This document shows, in pieces, positions 1 through 5,568 of a DNA stretch of 8,092 bases. Numbering within the stretch: the first letter of the stretch is position 1; every line of letters begins with the position of its first letter. Below the pieces are notes generated by a model. It searched no databases. It worked only from the letters and a program-made list of their open reading frames with translations, and had not been told where the DNA came from. A program made the position numbers and the translations under genes. Origin of the DNA: Gp7-AA10 sp041483175 (lineage in GTDB: Bacteria > Acidobacteriota > Thermoanaerobaculia > Gp7-AA8); the NCBI GenBank assembly GCA_041483175.1, contig JBGPFD010000157.1, positions 1 through 8,092 of the forward strand, in the 5' to 3' direction.

Positions 1-180
1 CCGGTGCAATTCGGCTGGCTCACGTTCCTGTGCGGCGGCTATCCGATGGCCCGCTTCTTTCACTTTTGGATCACAGTCGTGTACGTCGTCTTCTTCATCG
101 TGCACATGGGCCAGGTGATCAAGAGCGGATGGAACAATTTCCGGGCGATGATCATCGGAGTCGAGGTGGTCCATGACTGA
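1..180 (+). CDS. b-type cytochrome membrane subunit, C-terminal end (partial)
   Basis: The window opens inside this gene; 59 codons remain before the TGA at 178-180. The fragment holds one strongly hydrophobic helix (about residues 19-40) with two histidines 14 residues apart (H21 in RFFHFW, H35 in FIVHMGQ). That is the spacing expected of heme ligands on one face of a helix in the cytochrome b561 / formate dehydrogenase gamma family. A short cytoplasmic-type tail (SGWNNFRAMIIG) follows. The last 8 nt overlap the start of the molybdopterin oxidoreductase gene (ATG at 173), so the two are almost certainly cotranscribed and translationally coupled. The likely role is passing electrons between the quinone pool and the molybdoenzyme; that is inferred from the pairing. 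The 5' part is outside the window, so the exact subfamily cannot be settled. Confidence 0.75.
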   Translation, partial: PVQFGWLTFLCGGYPMARFFHFWITVVYVVFFIVHMGQVIKSGWNNFRAMIIGVEVVHD

Positions 181-1000
181 TGAACCGGAGCCAGAAGGTG
201 TAGGGGCCGGCGTCCCCGCCGGCCCTAGGGTGGGCGAGACGCCCGCCGCTACACCGGACGCCGAGAACGATGCCGCGGTCGACCGCCAGGTGCGGCGGCT
301 TTCGCGGCGCGGATTCCTGGTGGCCGGCGTCGGCGCCGCCGCGGCGTTCGGGGCATGGAAATGGCTCGGCTATGCGGCGCGCATCGGCGACGTTCCGTGG
401 CCGCTGCGCCGCGGGTTCGAGTTCAACGAGAAACTTTCCGAGGCCTGGTTCCGGCCGTCGCGCCTGACGCGCACCTTTCCGTCGTCGGCGATCACGCAGG
501 CGCGCATCAACGGCGGGATCGGTCTCGATCGGAATGACGACACGGGAACATGGCGGCTTCACATCGAGGGCATCGACGGGCATCCGCCCGCCGTCCTGAC
601 GCTCGACGAAATCAAATCGCTTCCGCGATTCGACATGATCACCGAGCTGCGCTGCATCGAAGGCTGGAGCATCATCGTCCACTGGACCGGCGCGCGGCTC
701 TCCGACCTGATGGCGAAGCTCCCGCCGCCGCGCGGCACGCGCTACGTTGCCATGGAAACGCCCGGCCGCGGGTACTACGTCGGGCTCGACATGCAGAGCG
801 CGATGCACCCGCAGACGCTGCTGGCGTACGAGCTGAACGGGCAGCCGCTGGCGTGGCAGCACGGCGCGCCGCTGCGCCTGGCCATCCCCGTGAAGTACGG
901 GATCAAGAACATCAAACGCATCGGCACGATCCGTTACACGAATGTGCGCCCCGCCGATTTCTGGGGCGAGCGGGGATACGACTGGTATTCCGGACACTAA
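173..1000 (+). CDS. Tat-exported molybdopterin-dependent oxidoreductase (sulfite oxidase / YedY-like fold)
   Basis: A 275-residue protein. A twin-arginine signal (SRRGFLV, R45-R46) followed by an Ala/Gly-rich hydrophobic stretch (residues 50-62) indicates export by Tat, as expected for a folded Moco enzyme. The oxidoreductase domain spans about residues 125-260. C161 in ELRCIEGW sits where the sulfite oxidase/YedY family has its molybdenum-ligating cysteine, and the downstream WTGARLSDLM, YYVGLDM, LAYELNGQPLAWQHGAPLRL and KYGIKNIKRI stretches are typical of that family. There is no C-terminal dimerisation domain like that of animal sulfite oxidase. The start overlaps the upstream cytochrome b gene (ATGACTGA), suggesting a two-gene membrane complex. 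The substrate (sulfite, an S- or N-oxide, other) cannot be told from sequence. The unusually long pre-Tat region contains a palindromic repeat translated in frame (residues about 9-28). Confidence 0.88.
   Translation: MTDEPEPEGVGAGVPAGPRVGETPAATPDAENDAAVDRQVRRLSRRGFLVAGVGAAAAFGAWKWLGYAARIGDVPWPLRRGFEFNEKLSEAWFRPSRLTRTFPSSAITQARINGGIGLDRNDDTGTWRLHIEGIDGHPPAVLTLDEIKSLPRFDMITELRCIEGWSIIVHWTGARLSDLMAKLPPPRGTRYVAMETPGRGYYVGLDMQSAMHPQTLLAYELNGQPLAWQHGAPLRLAIPVKYGIKNIKRIGTIRYTNVRPADFWGERGYDWYSGH
197..255. repeat. Palindromic repeat, copy A, in frame within the molybdoenzyme gene
   Basis: A 59-bp element bounded by perfect 7-bp terminal inverted repeats GGTGTAG (197-203) and CTACACC (249-255). Inside are a 9-bp perfect hairpin (204-212 with 217-225, loop TCCC) and a shorter one (GGGCG 232-236 with CGCCC 240-244, loop AGA). 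The reverse complement of this element matches 4618-4676 inside rlmN almost throughout, including the shared block GGCGGGCGTCTCGCCC allowing for small differences. It has no stop codon in the gene's frame and encodes Gly/Ala/Pro-rich residues just before the Tat signal. Confidence 0.85.
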
Positions 1001-1003
1001 ATG

Positions 1004-1165
1004 TCAGGTCTTAGGCGCGGCGGGCGTCTGCTCTTTACGAAACCCATAAGGGCAGTGCCGGCATCCCGATTCGCAACAGGTGCCGCGCTTGCGCAGGTAC
1101 TTCTCCGTGAAGACGATGTACGGGCCTTCGCGGTAGAAGTCTTCCCCTTCCACCAGCTCGGTCAT
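1004..1165 (-). CDS. Small Cys-rich DUF5522-like protein
   Basis: A 53-residue protein on the minus strand. The C-terminal half has the motif TCCESGCRHCPYG, four cysteines in the CC-x3-C-x2-C-PYG pattern that I associate with the short DUF5522 family; the function is unknown and metal binding is only a guess. Before it comes EDFYREGPYIVFTEKYLRKRG, which also fits that family. I chose the ATG at 1165 because GGAGG lies 5 nt upstream of it. An in-frame ATG at 1180 would give 58 residues but has no ribosome site. The gene ends (TGA at 1004-1006) 3 nt beyond the stop of the molybdoenzyme gene and is convergent with it. It is divergent from the thioredoxin-like gene. Confidence 0.8.
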   Translation of the reverse strand: MTELVEGEDFYREGPYIVFTEKYLRKRGTCCESGCRHCPYGFRKEQTPAAPKT

Positions 1166-1347
1166 CGGCTCCTCCGGCATCGCCGGATGATAGTTCCGAT
1201 GGGATGCAAACCGATGCGAACGCTGCGCGCGATCCTTCAGGCCGCCGGCGTTTTGGACCGCGTTTCGGTGAAGGTCATGCAGCAGTGATGCAGAGCCGTA
1301 ACGTTGAAGGTCGTTCTGAGGTAGTACGCTGCTCGCGCGGAGGATTT

Positions 1348-1719
1348 ATGAGACGTTGGATCAGCGTTGCCGCGGTGCTGGCGATGGCCATGGCCGCGAC
1401 CCTCGTGGGAGTCGCGCGGGCAGAGAGCAGCCAGCCGCAGCTGACGGTCGTCTACTACTACCTGCCCGGGTGAGCGATCTGCGCAAAGGTGAAGACCGCC
1501 GTGAGCGGTCTGGAGAAAGAATTTCCGGGAGCGGTGAAGGCGGAAAACCTCAACGCAAAGGATCCCGAATCGCAGAAGGTCATCAAAGAGGCCGGATTCA
1601 AGTACCACGGCCTCATCATTCGCAACACGAAAGACGAGATCGTCTTCAAGCAGGCCGATCACACCGTGAACATGGACGAGGTGCGCGCGGAGATCCGCAA
1701 GCTACTCGGGGGATCATGA
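1348..1719 (+). CDS. Candidate selenoprotein: secreted thioredoxin-fold protein with in-frame TGA (UxxC)
   Basis: ATG at 1348 has GGAGG 4 nt upstream. Residues 1-25 form a Sec signal peptide (RR, hydrophobic core, VARA before ES). A beta strand LTVVYYYLPG is followed by an in-frame TGA (1471-1473, codon 42). The same frame then continues open for 81 codons (AICAKVKTAVSGLEKEF...) to TGA at 1717-1719. The TGA falls exactly where the first Cys of a thioredoxin CxxC is expected, with C45 as the partner, so read as selenocysteine it gives UAIC. The rest alternates strand and helix like a thioredoxin: ENLNAKDPESQKVIKEAGF, then GLIIRNTKDEIVFKQ, then a terminal helix MDEVRAEIRKLL. The usual cis-Pro position appears to read KYHG, without Pro. 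A hairpin 20 nt after the TGA fits a bacterial SECIS. Predicted length 123 residues including Sec, exported. The likely role is an extracytoplasmic thiol/disulfide or peroxide-type redox protein. The alternative is a nonsense mutation or base-call error in a Cys homologue. Confidence 0.72.
1471..1511 (+). promoter_or_regulatory. Putative bacterial SECIS element (UGA plus hairpin)
   Basis: After the TGA at 1471-1473 there is a perfect 7-bp stem: AGACCGC (1493-1499) pairs with GCGGTCT (1505-1511) around the loop CGTGA (1500-1504). The loop begins 26 nt after the UGA and has G as its second base followed by U. The general bacterial SECIS model has a stem-loop shortly downstream of UGA, with a small apical loop carrying a G near its 5' side, bound by SelB; the distance and loop here both fit. 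The element lies within the coding sequence, as expected in bacteria. It supports recoding of the TGA but is a pattern match, not proof. Confidence 0.6.
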
Positions 1720-1721
1720 AT

Positions 1722-1797
1722 TGGCTGTGGCGGGAGGATTCGAACCTCCGACCAACGGATTAACAATCCGCCGCTCTACCAGCTGAGCTACACCACA
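1722..1797 (-). tRNA. tRNA-Asn (anticodon GTT)
   Basis: On the minus strand: acceptor 5' half TGTGGTG (1791-1797) pairs with CGCCACA (one G:U), followed by discriminator G and an encoded CCA (1722-1724). The D arm is AGCTCAGCTGGTAGAGC. The anticodon stem GCGGA/TCCGT encloses the loop TTGTTAA, with anticodon GTT. The T arm GGAGG-TTCGAAT-CCTCC is canonical. The 3' CCA lies only 2 nt beyond the stop of the convergent thioredoxin-like gene. Confidence 0.97.
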
Positions 1798-1815
1798 ACG
1801 CGTCGAAGGCCATGC

Positions 1816-1845
1816 ATGGTCGCCGATCGCTCACAAAGTTGTCAA
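1816..1845 (-). promoter_or_regulatory. Possible promoter of tRNA-Asn
   Basis: On the minus strand, a perfect -35 hexamer TTGACA (1840-1845) lies 42 nt before the tRNA 5' end. The best -10 at an 18-nt spacing is the poor GACCAT (1816-1821). The -35 is convincing and the -10 is not. Confidence 0.35.
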
Positions 1846-1855
1846 CCTTGAGATC

Positions 1856-1885
1856 TTGTTTCGACACGACAACGGCTGATAGGCT
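1856..1885 (+). promoter_or_regulatory. Weak promoter candidate for the transglutaminase-like gene
   Basis: TTGTTT (1856-1861) and TAGGCT (1880-1885) are separated by 18 nt and sit about 22 nt before the ATG at 1908. Both hexamers match the sigma70 consensus only partly. The 110-bp gap between this gene and the divergent tRNA-Asn must hold a promoter for each. Confidence 0.25.
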
Positions 1886-1907
1886 GCGATGATCATTCGG
1901 AGGAACG

Positions 1908-2906
1908 ATGCGTAGCAGACTCATCCTGATCGCTGCAGTTCTCTTCGCGGCCCTGCCGGCATTCGCCGCCGAAGGCCCCGCCAGCCGCACCTTCGACGCC
2001 ACGTACACCGCGACGATTCGCAACATCCCTGCTGACGCGGGAGTGCTCAACGTCTGGATTCCGCTGCCGACGACGCGCCCCGAGCAGGCCATCACCGATG
2101 TGATCATCGATTCTCCCTATGACTGGAAGCGGCTCAAGGAGAGCGAGTTCGGCGACGAATACGCGTTTGCCAAGATCCCCGCGCCATTGACCGGCGAGCT
2201 GACCGTTCGCGTCCGCTTCCACGGCACGCGCCTCGCGGTGGCCACCGAGCGCATCGCCAATGTGCGGCTGAGCGCAAGCGAGCGCCGCCGCGCGTTGAAA
2301 GCCGACCGTCTGGTAACCCTCTCGCCGAGGATTCGGAAGCTCGCCGACGAGTTGACGCTTGGAAAAAGCACCACCATGGAGCAGGCCCAGGCGATTTACG
2401 AGTATGTCGTCACCCACATGAAGTACGACAAGACCATTCCCGGATGGGGGAACGGCGATACCGAGCGCGCTTGCGACATCCGCGCCGGCAACTGCACCGA
2501 TTTCCACTCGCTCTTCATCTCGCTGGTGCGCGCCAGATCGATTCCCGCGCGCTTCACCATCGGCTTCCCTCTGCCGAAGGAAACCGACGGCACCATCACC
2601 GGCTATCACTGCTGGGCGGAGTTCTACGTGCAGGGGAAGGGATGGATTCCCGTCGATGCCAGCGAAGCCTCGAAGTCATCCGATCCCGCCGTGCGCGCGT
2701 TTCTGTTCGGCAACCTCGGAGTCGATCGCGTGGGGTTCACCATGGGCCGCGACTTGACGCTTTCGCCCGCGACGGCCGAACCGGTCAACTTCTTCATCTA
2801 TCCGCGAGCGGAGGCGAAGAACAAAGCCGTCGGCGCGCCGACCGTGACCCTTGAGGTGCACGATGTGAAAGGCGGTTCGGCGGTGACCTCCGCGGCCGAG
2901 CGGTAA
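1908..2906 (+). CDS. Secreted transglutaminase-like cysteine protease/peptidase domain protein
   Basis: A 332-residue protein; ATG at 1908 has GGAGG (1899-1903) just upstream. Residues 1-21 form a Sec signal peptide (RSR, hydrophobic core, AFA before AEG). An N-terminal beta-rich region (about 28-120, with WIPLPTTRPEQ) precedes a transglutaminase-like core. The catalytic triad is visible: C196 in RAGNCTDFHSLF, H234 in GYHCWAEFY, and D250 in WIPVDASEA. The lead-in YEYVVTHMKYD is also typical of the superfamily. Such bacterial proteins are usually papain-like hydrolases or transpeptidases acting on proteins or the envelope; the substrate here is unknown. The C-terminal part (GFTMGRDLTL... NFFIYP) follows the pattern of this group. 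It stands alone; no partner gene is adjacent. Confidence 0.88.
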   Translation: MRSRLILIAAVLFAALPAFAAEGPASRTFDATYTATIRNIPADAGVLNVWIPLPTTRPEQAITDVIIDSPYDWKRLKESEFGDEYAFAKIPAPLTGELTVRVRFHGTRLAVATERIANVRLSASERRRALKADRLVTLSPRIRKLADELTLGKSTTMEQAQAIYEYVVTHMKYDKTIPGWGNGDTERACDIRAGNCTDFHSLFISLVRARSIPARFTIGFPLPKETDGTITGYHCWAEFYVQGKGWIPVDASEASKSSDPAVRAFLFGNLGVDRVGFTMGRDLTLSPATAEPVNFFIYPRAEAKNKAVGAPTVTLEVHDVKGGSAVTSAAER

Positions 2907-2959
2907 GACTGCGTTCAGTCGTGCGAAGTGCCCGCGCTGTCGAGGCCCCATTCCGAATA

Positions 2960-2988
2960 TTGACGCTTCCGGCGGCGTTCACTAGACT
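2960..2988 (+). promoter_or_regulatory. Sigma70-type promoter of tRNA-Cys
   Basis: TTGACG (2960-2965) and TAGACT (2983-2988) are separated by exactly 17 nt, with an A/T-rich stretch (GAATAT) just before the -35. The predicted start lies about 10 nt before the tRNA 5' end at 3005. This promoter could also drive the downstream glycosylase gene. Confidence 0.65.
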
Positions 2989-3004
2989 CGCCCATCCGTT
3001 TCGG

Positions 3005-3078
<74 letters not shown>

Positions 3079-3079
<1 letters not shown>

Positions 3080-3942
3080 TTCCAGCTCCGCACAATTTCA
3101 GCTTCGAATCGACCGTCGTTTCCCACGGGTGGTATCTCCTCGCGCCATTTCGCTGGTCGCGGAAGGAGAAAACCCTGCGCCGGGTGGAAATCGTCGCCGG
3201 GAGGCCACGCGACCTGACGATTACCTTCGCGGATGGCTGTTTGCGAATCGCGGGAGCGAAGCTGACGGCCGAGCTGCGCGCGAAGATCCGCCGCATGTTC
3301 CAGCTCGACGTCGACACGGTCGCTTTCGTCGCCGTCGCCCGCACCTCGCCCGATCATGCATGGGTGGAGAGCGCCGGATTCGGGCGCCTTCTCTGCAGCA
3401 GCACCCTCTTCGAGGATGCGGTAAAGATCATCACCACGACCAATACGACCTGGCGTCAGACGATGCGCATGGTGGAGTTGCTCGTAGAGAAGTACGGCCG
3501 CGGCGGCGCGTTTCCGGAGCCGCAAGACGTGGTGCGCTCTGGCGTGGAGGAGCTGCAGCGCGACTGCCGTCTCGGGTATCGCGCGAAATCGATTCATGCG
3601 CTGGCGCGCGGAATCGTCGACGGGAGCATCAATCTCGCGCGCATCGCCGATCCGTCACAATCGACCGAAGAGCTTTTCGCCAGTTATCGAACCCTTCCCG
3701 GCATCGGTCCGTACGGCGCGGCGCATCTGCTGGCCATGGACGGCCGGCACGACTTCATCGCCGTCGACAGCGAGTTCCGACGCTTCGTCCGCGAGCGGCA
3801 TCACAAAGGGCGGCGCGTCAGCGATCGCACGATGCTGCGCCGTTACGCGAAATGGGGGCGTTGGAAATATCTCGCCTACTGGTCGGAGCTATGGAAATCG
3901 GTGGCCGATGACCTGGAGCCGTACGAAAACGCGGACAAGTAG
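3079..3942 (+). CDS. HhH-GPD family DNA glycosylase (AlkA/OGG-like)
   Basis: Base-excision repair glycosylase of the helix-hairpin-helix GPD superfamily. Counting from the ATT at 3079 (287 residues): an N-terminal FSFESTVVSHGWYLLAPF typical of the 3-methyladenine/8-oxoguanine glycosylase-like group; a helical region with SSTLFEDAVKIITTTNTTW; the HhH motif LPGIGPYGA (about 206-214); and the catalytic Asp in FIAVDSEFRRF (D230). The start is uncertain. The conserved N-terminus begins only about five codons after tRNA-Cys, and the only in-frame starts upstream of it are ATT at 3079, sharing the A of the tRNA CCA, and GTG at 3019 inside the tRNA D loop. The next in-frame GTG (3184) would remove the conserved N-terminal block. 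No Shine-Dalgarno is seen. Substrate specificity (alkylated versus oxidised base) is not decided by the sequence. Confidence 0.82.
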
Positions 3943-3971
3943 TGTACTCCGCTCGGTCGCCGATCGGAATA

Positions 3972-4000
3972 TTGACCGGAGGGGTGCCGTTTGCCATAAT
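3972..4000 (+). promoter_or_regulatory. Strong sigma70-type promoter for the 4068 gene and rlmN
   Basis: TTGACC (3972-3977) and CATAAT (3995-4000) are separated by 17 nt; each matches consensus at 5 of 6 bases. The predicted start is near 4007, leaving a leader of about 60 nt that contains a nested inverted repeat. A second -10-like TACAAT (4035-4040) lies inside that repeat but has no good -35. Confidence 0.6.
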
Positions 4001-4010
4001 CGACGGAGCG

Positions 4011-4050
4011 CACGTAAACATAAGCTGCTTATTTTACAATAGTTTACGTG
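4011..4050 (+). promoter_or_regulatory. Nested inverted repeat in the leader of the 4068 gene
   Basis: A perfect 9-bp inverted repeat, CACGTAAAC (4011-4019) and GTTTACGTG (4042-4050), encloses a second palindrome ATAAGCTGCTTAT (4020-4032). It starts just after the predicted transcription start and ends 5 nt before the GGGAG ribosome site. It could be an operator on DNA or a hairpin in the mRNA leader controlling translation. It is AT-rich in a GC-rich window. Confidence 0.55.
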
Positions 4051-4067
4051 CATCCGGGAGAGCGCAG

Positions 4068-4403
4068 GTGGACGACAAGATCAAGCAGCTTTTGCGGGAG
4101 CTCGGAATAGCGATCAATGAGTCGATTTCAGGTTCGGACGGCGTCAATCGCCAGATTCAGAAGATTCGCGATGAGGGTTACAACCTTTACGTCGTTCTCG
4201 ATGCGACCATCGGCCTGAATCGCCCGGGAGAGGCGGAAGCGCCGCCCGCCGAAGTGATCGTCAAGAGCAACAAGGAAATCCAGTTCCGCATCAACATCAA
4301 CGACCTCGCGCTGCTCCGCTCCCTCGGCATCGACCCGACGCGGAAGGTACGAACGGCGCGCCGTATCGAACCGATTGTCCCTTCCAGTGACATCACCGAA
4401 TGA
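4068..4403 (+). CDS. Small protein of unknown function upstream of rlmN
   Basis: A 111-residue protein starting at GTG 4068, chosen because GGGAG (4056-4060) sits 7 nt upstream; the frame is open further upstream, but that part is promoter and leader sequence. It begins DDKIKQLLRELGIAINESISGSD and continues with a helical segment (NRQIQKIRDEGYNLYVVLDATIGL), an acidic/proline stretch (GEAEAPPAE), then KEIQFRININDLALLRSLGI and a basic-then-acidic tail. There is no signal peptide, membrane segment or cysteine cluster. I do not recognise the family. The 3' end overlaps the start of rlmN, so the two are likely translationally coupled; the product may act in the cytoplasm, but no function can be assigned. 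Confidence 0.75.
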   Translation: MDDKIKQLLRELGIAINESISGSDGVNRQIQKIRDEGYNLYVVLDATIGLNRPGEAEAPPAEVIVKSNKEIQFRININDLALLRSLGIDPTRKVRTARRIEPIVPSSDITE

Positions 4404-5568
4404 GCATCTGAACCTCTACGATCTTCCGCCTGCACAATTGCAGGTGGTCCTGCGCCGGACCGTGTCCCCCCCCTTTCGTGCCAGCCAGATTGCCGAATGG
4501 ATGTACGCGCACGGCGTCGATTCATTCGAGTCGATGAGCAACATTCCGAAGGAGCAGCGCGGAAAACTCGCGGAGCGGTTCACGCTCGATTTCCCGAGCG
4601 TCATCGAACGGACTGGAGGTGTGGCGGCGGGCGTCTCGCCCGCCGCTGGGCCGGAGGGGGCGCCGGCCCCCACACAGAAATATCTTTTCGTGCTTCCCGA
4701 CGGCAATCGCATCGAGGCGGTCCACATGCCGATGCGCGACCGGACCAGCATCTGCCTCTCGTCGCAGGCGGGATGCGCGGTCGGCTGCACGTTCTGCGTC
4801 ACCGGCTTTTTCGGCGGGGGCCGGAATCTCACACCGTCAGAGATGCTCGGCCAGTTTTTCACTGTGCAGCGGGAGCATGCGATCCCGTTGGAATCGATGA
4901 ATGTGGTGTTCATGGGGATGGGTGAGCCGCTTTTGAATCTCGAACATCTGCAGACCACGCTGGAGATCTTGTACACGCACGTTGCGCCGAAGCGAATCAC
5001 CGTATCGACATCGGGAATCATCCCCGGCATCGATGCGCTGGCGAAGCTCGATCGACGCCCGAATCTTGCCGTCTCCATCAACGCGCCGGATCAGAAACGG
5101 CGCGAGGAGATCATGCCGATCACGACGAAATATCCGCTCGACGAGCTGATGGCCGCGCTGCGGCGCTATCCGCTGGAGAAGGGGCGAGAGATCACTATCG
5201 AGTACGTGCTGCTCGCCGGCTACAACGACGCGCCGTCCGACGCCGTGGCGCTGGCGCGGCTGGTGCGTGGGTTACGCGCGAAGGTCAACGCGATTCCTTT
5301 CAACGAAGATTCGAATCTGCCGCCGTGGATGAAGCGTCCGGCAGAAGAGGCCATCGATGATTTCGTCGACGCGCTGGTGCGGAACGGCGCGCGCGTGACT
5401 GTGCGGCGGTCGAAAGGGCGGGAGATCGCCGCGGCCTGCGGCCAATTGCGGGGAAAGACGGAGAGTTCACGCCGCCAGGGAAAACTCGCGGAGCGGCGTG
5501 TGGACGGCGCCCTTCGGATCGAGCCGGCTGACGTAGAGCGTGATGCGGTCCACCGCGAACGGCGCTGA
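4375..5568 (+). CDS. rlmN: Dual-specificity RNA methyltransferase RlmN (radical SAM)
   Basis: Forms 2-methyladenosine in 23S rRNA (A2503) and, in many bacteria, in tRNA (A37). In 397 residues: an N-terminal domain (LNLYDLPPAQLQVVL, FRASQIAEWMY); the radical SAM cluster motif C134-x3-C138-x2-C141 in GCAVGCTFC; C127 in SICLSSQAGC, matching E. coli Cys118; and C355 in AAACGQLRG, matching the methyl-carrying Cys355. MGMGEPLLNL, LAVSINAPD, EYVLLAGYND and NAIPFNED are family hallmarks. The start is TTG 4375 or GTG 4387, neither with a clear ribosome site; both overlap the upstream gene. Two oddities: residues about 82-99 are a Gly/Ala/Pro insert encoded by the same palindromic repeat found at 197-255, replacing the usual short loop before QKYLF; and the last 34 or so residues run antisense through the 3' end of thpR. 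Confidence 0.95.
   Translation: MSLPVTSPNEHLNLYDLPPAQLQVVLRRTVSPPFRASQIAEWMYAHGVDSFESMSNIPKEQRGKLAERFTLDFPSVIERTGGVAAGVSPAAGPEGAPAPTQKYLFVLPDGNRIEAVHMPMRDRTSICLSSQAGCAVGCTFCVTGFFGGGRNLTPSEMLGQFFTVQREHAIPLESMNVVFMGMGEPLLNLEHLQTTLEILYTHVAPKRITVSTSGIIPGIDALAKLDRRPNLAVSINAPDQKRREEIMPITTKYPLDELMAALRRYPLEKGREITIEYVLLAGYNDAPSDAVALARLVRGLRAKVNAIPFNEDSNLPPWMKRPAEEAIDDFVDALVRNGARVTVRRSKGREIAAACGQLRGKTESSRRQGKLAERRVDGALRIEPADVERDAVHRERR
4618..4676. repeat. Palindromic repeat, copy B, in frame within rlmN
   Basis: An element of about 59 bp with inverted ends GTGTGG (4619-4624) and CCACAC (4670-4675). It holds a perfect 10-bp hairpin (4624-4633 with 4637-4646, loop TCT) and a weaker one (GGGCCGG with CCGGCCC). 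It is the reverse-orientation counterpart of 197-255. In rlmN it is read without stops as GVAAGVSPAAGPEGAPAP between the N-terminal domain and the radical SAM domain. Confidence 0.85.

Noticed and set aside
152..997. Long minus-strand open frame opposite the molybdoenzyme
   Set aside because: It is a high-GC shadow; the plus strand encodes a recognisable Tat signal and Moco domain.
1001..1288. Plus-strand open frame of 95 codons
   Set aside because: It covers the minus-strand DUF5522-like gene, has no ribosome site and its protein has no recognisable pattern.
1204..1473. Longer plus-strand frame ending at the TGA of 1471, as a complete short protein
   Set aside because: Its real part starts at the ATG of 1348 with GGAGG in the same frame as the signal peptide; stopping at 1473 would leave a signal peptide and one strand, with the rest of a thioredoxin fold continuing in frame after the TGA.
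1489..1719. A separate gene starting at GTG 1489
   Set aside because: It would begin in the middle of a thioredoxin fold, after the active site, and has no separate role; it is the continuation of the 1348 gene.
1722..1797. A tRNA-Sec to go with the candidate selenoprotein
   Set aside because: The tRNA next to it has anticodon GTT, a normal 7-bp acceptor and no long variable arm; it is tRNA-Asn. No selC is in the window.
3942..4067. Upstream extension of the small unknown protein to 3942
   Set aside because: This stretch holds a near-consensus promoter and a nested inverted repeat, while GTG 4068 has its own ribosome site.
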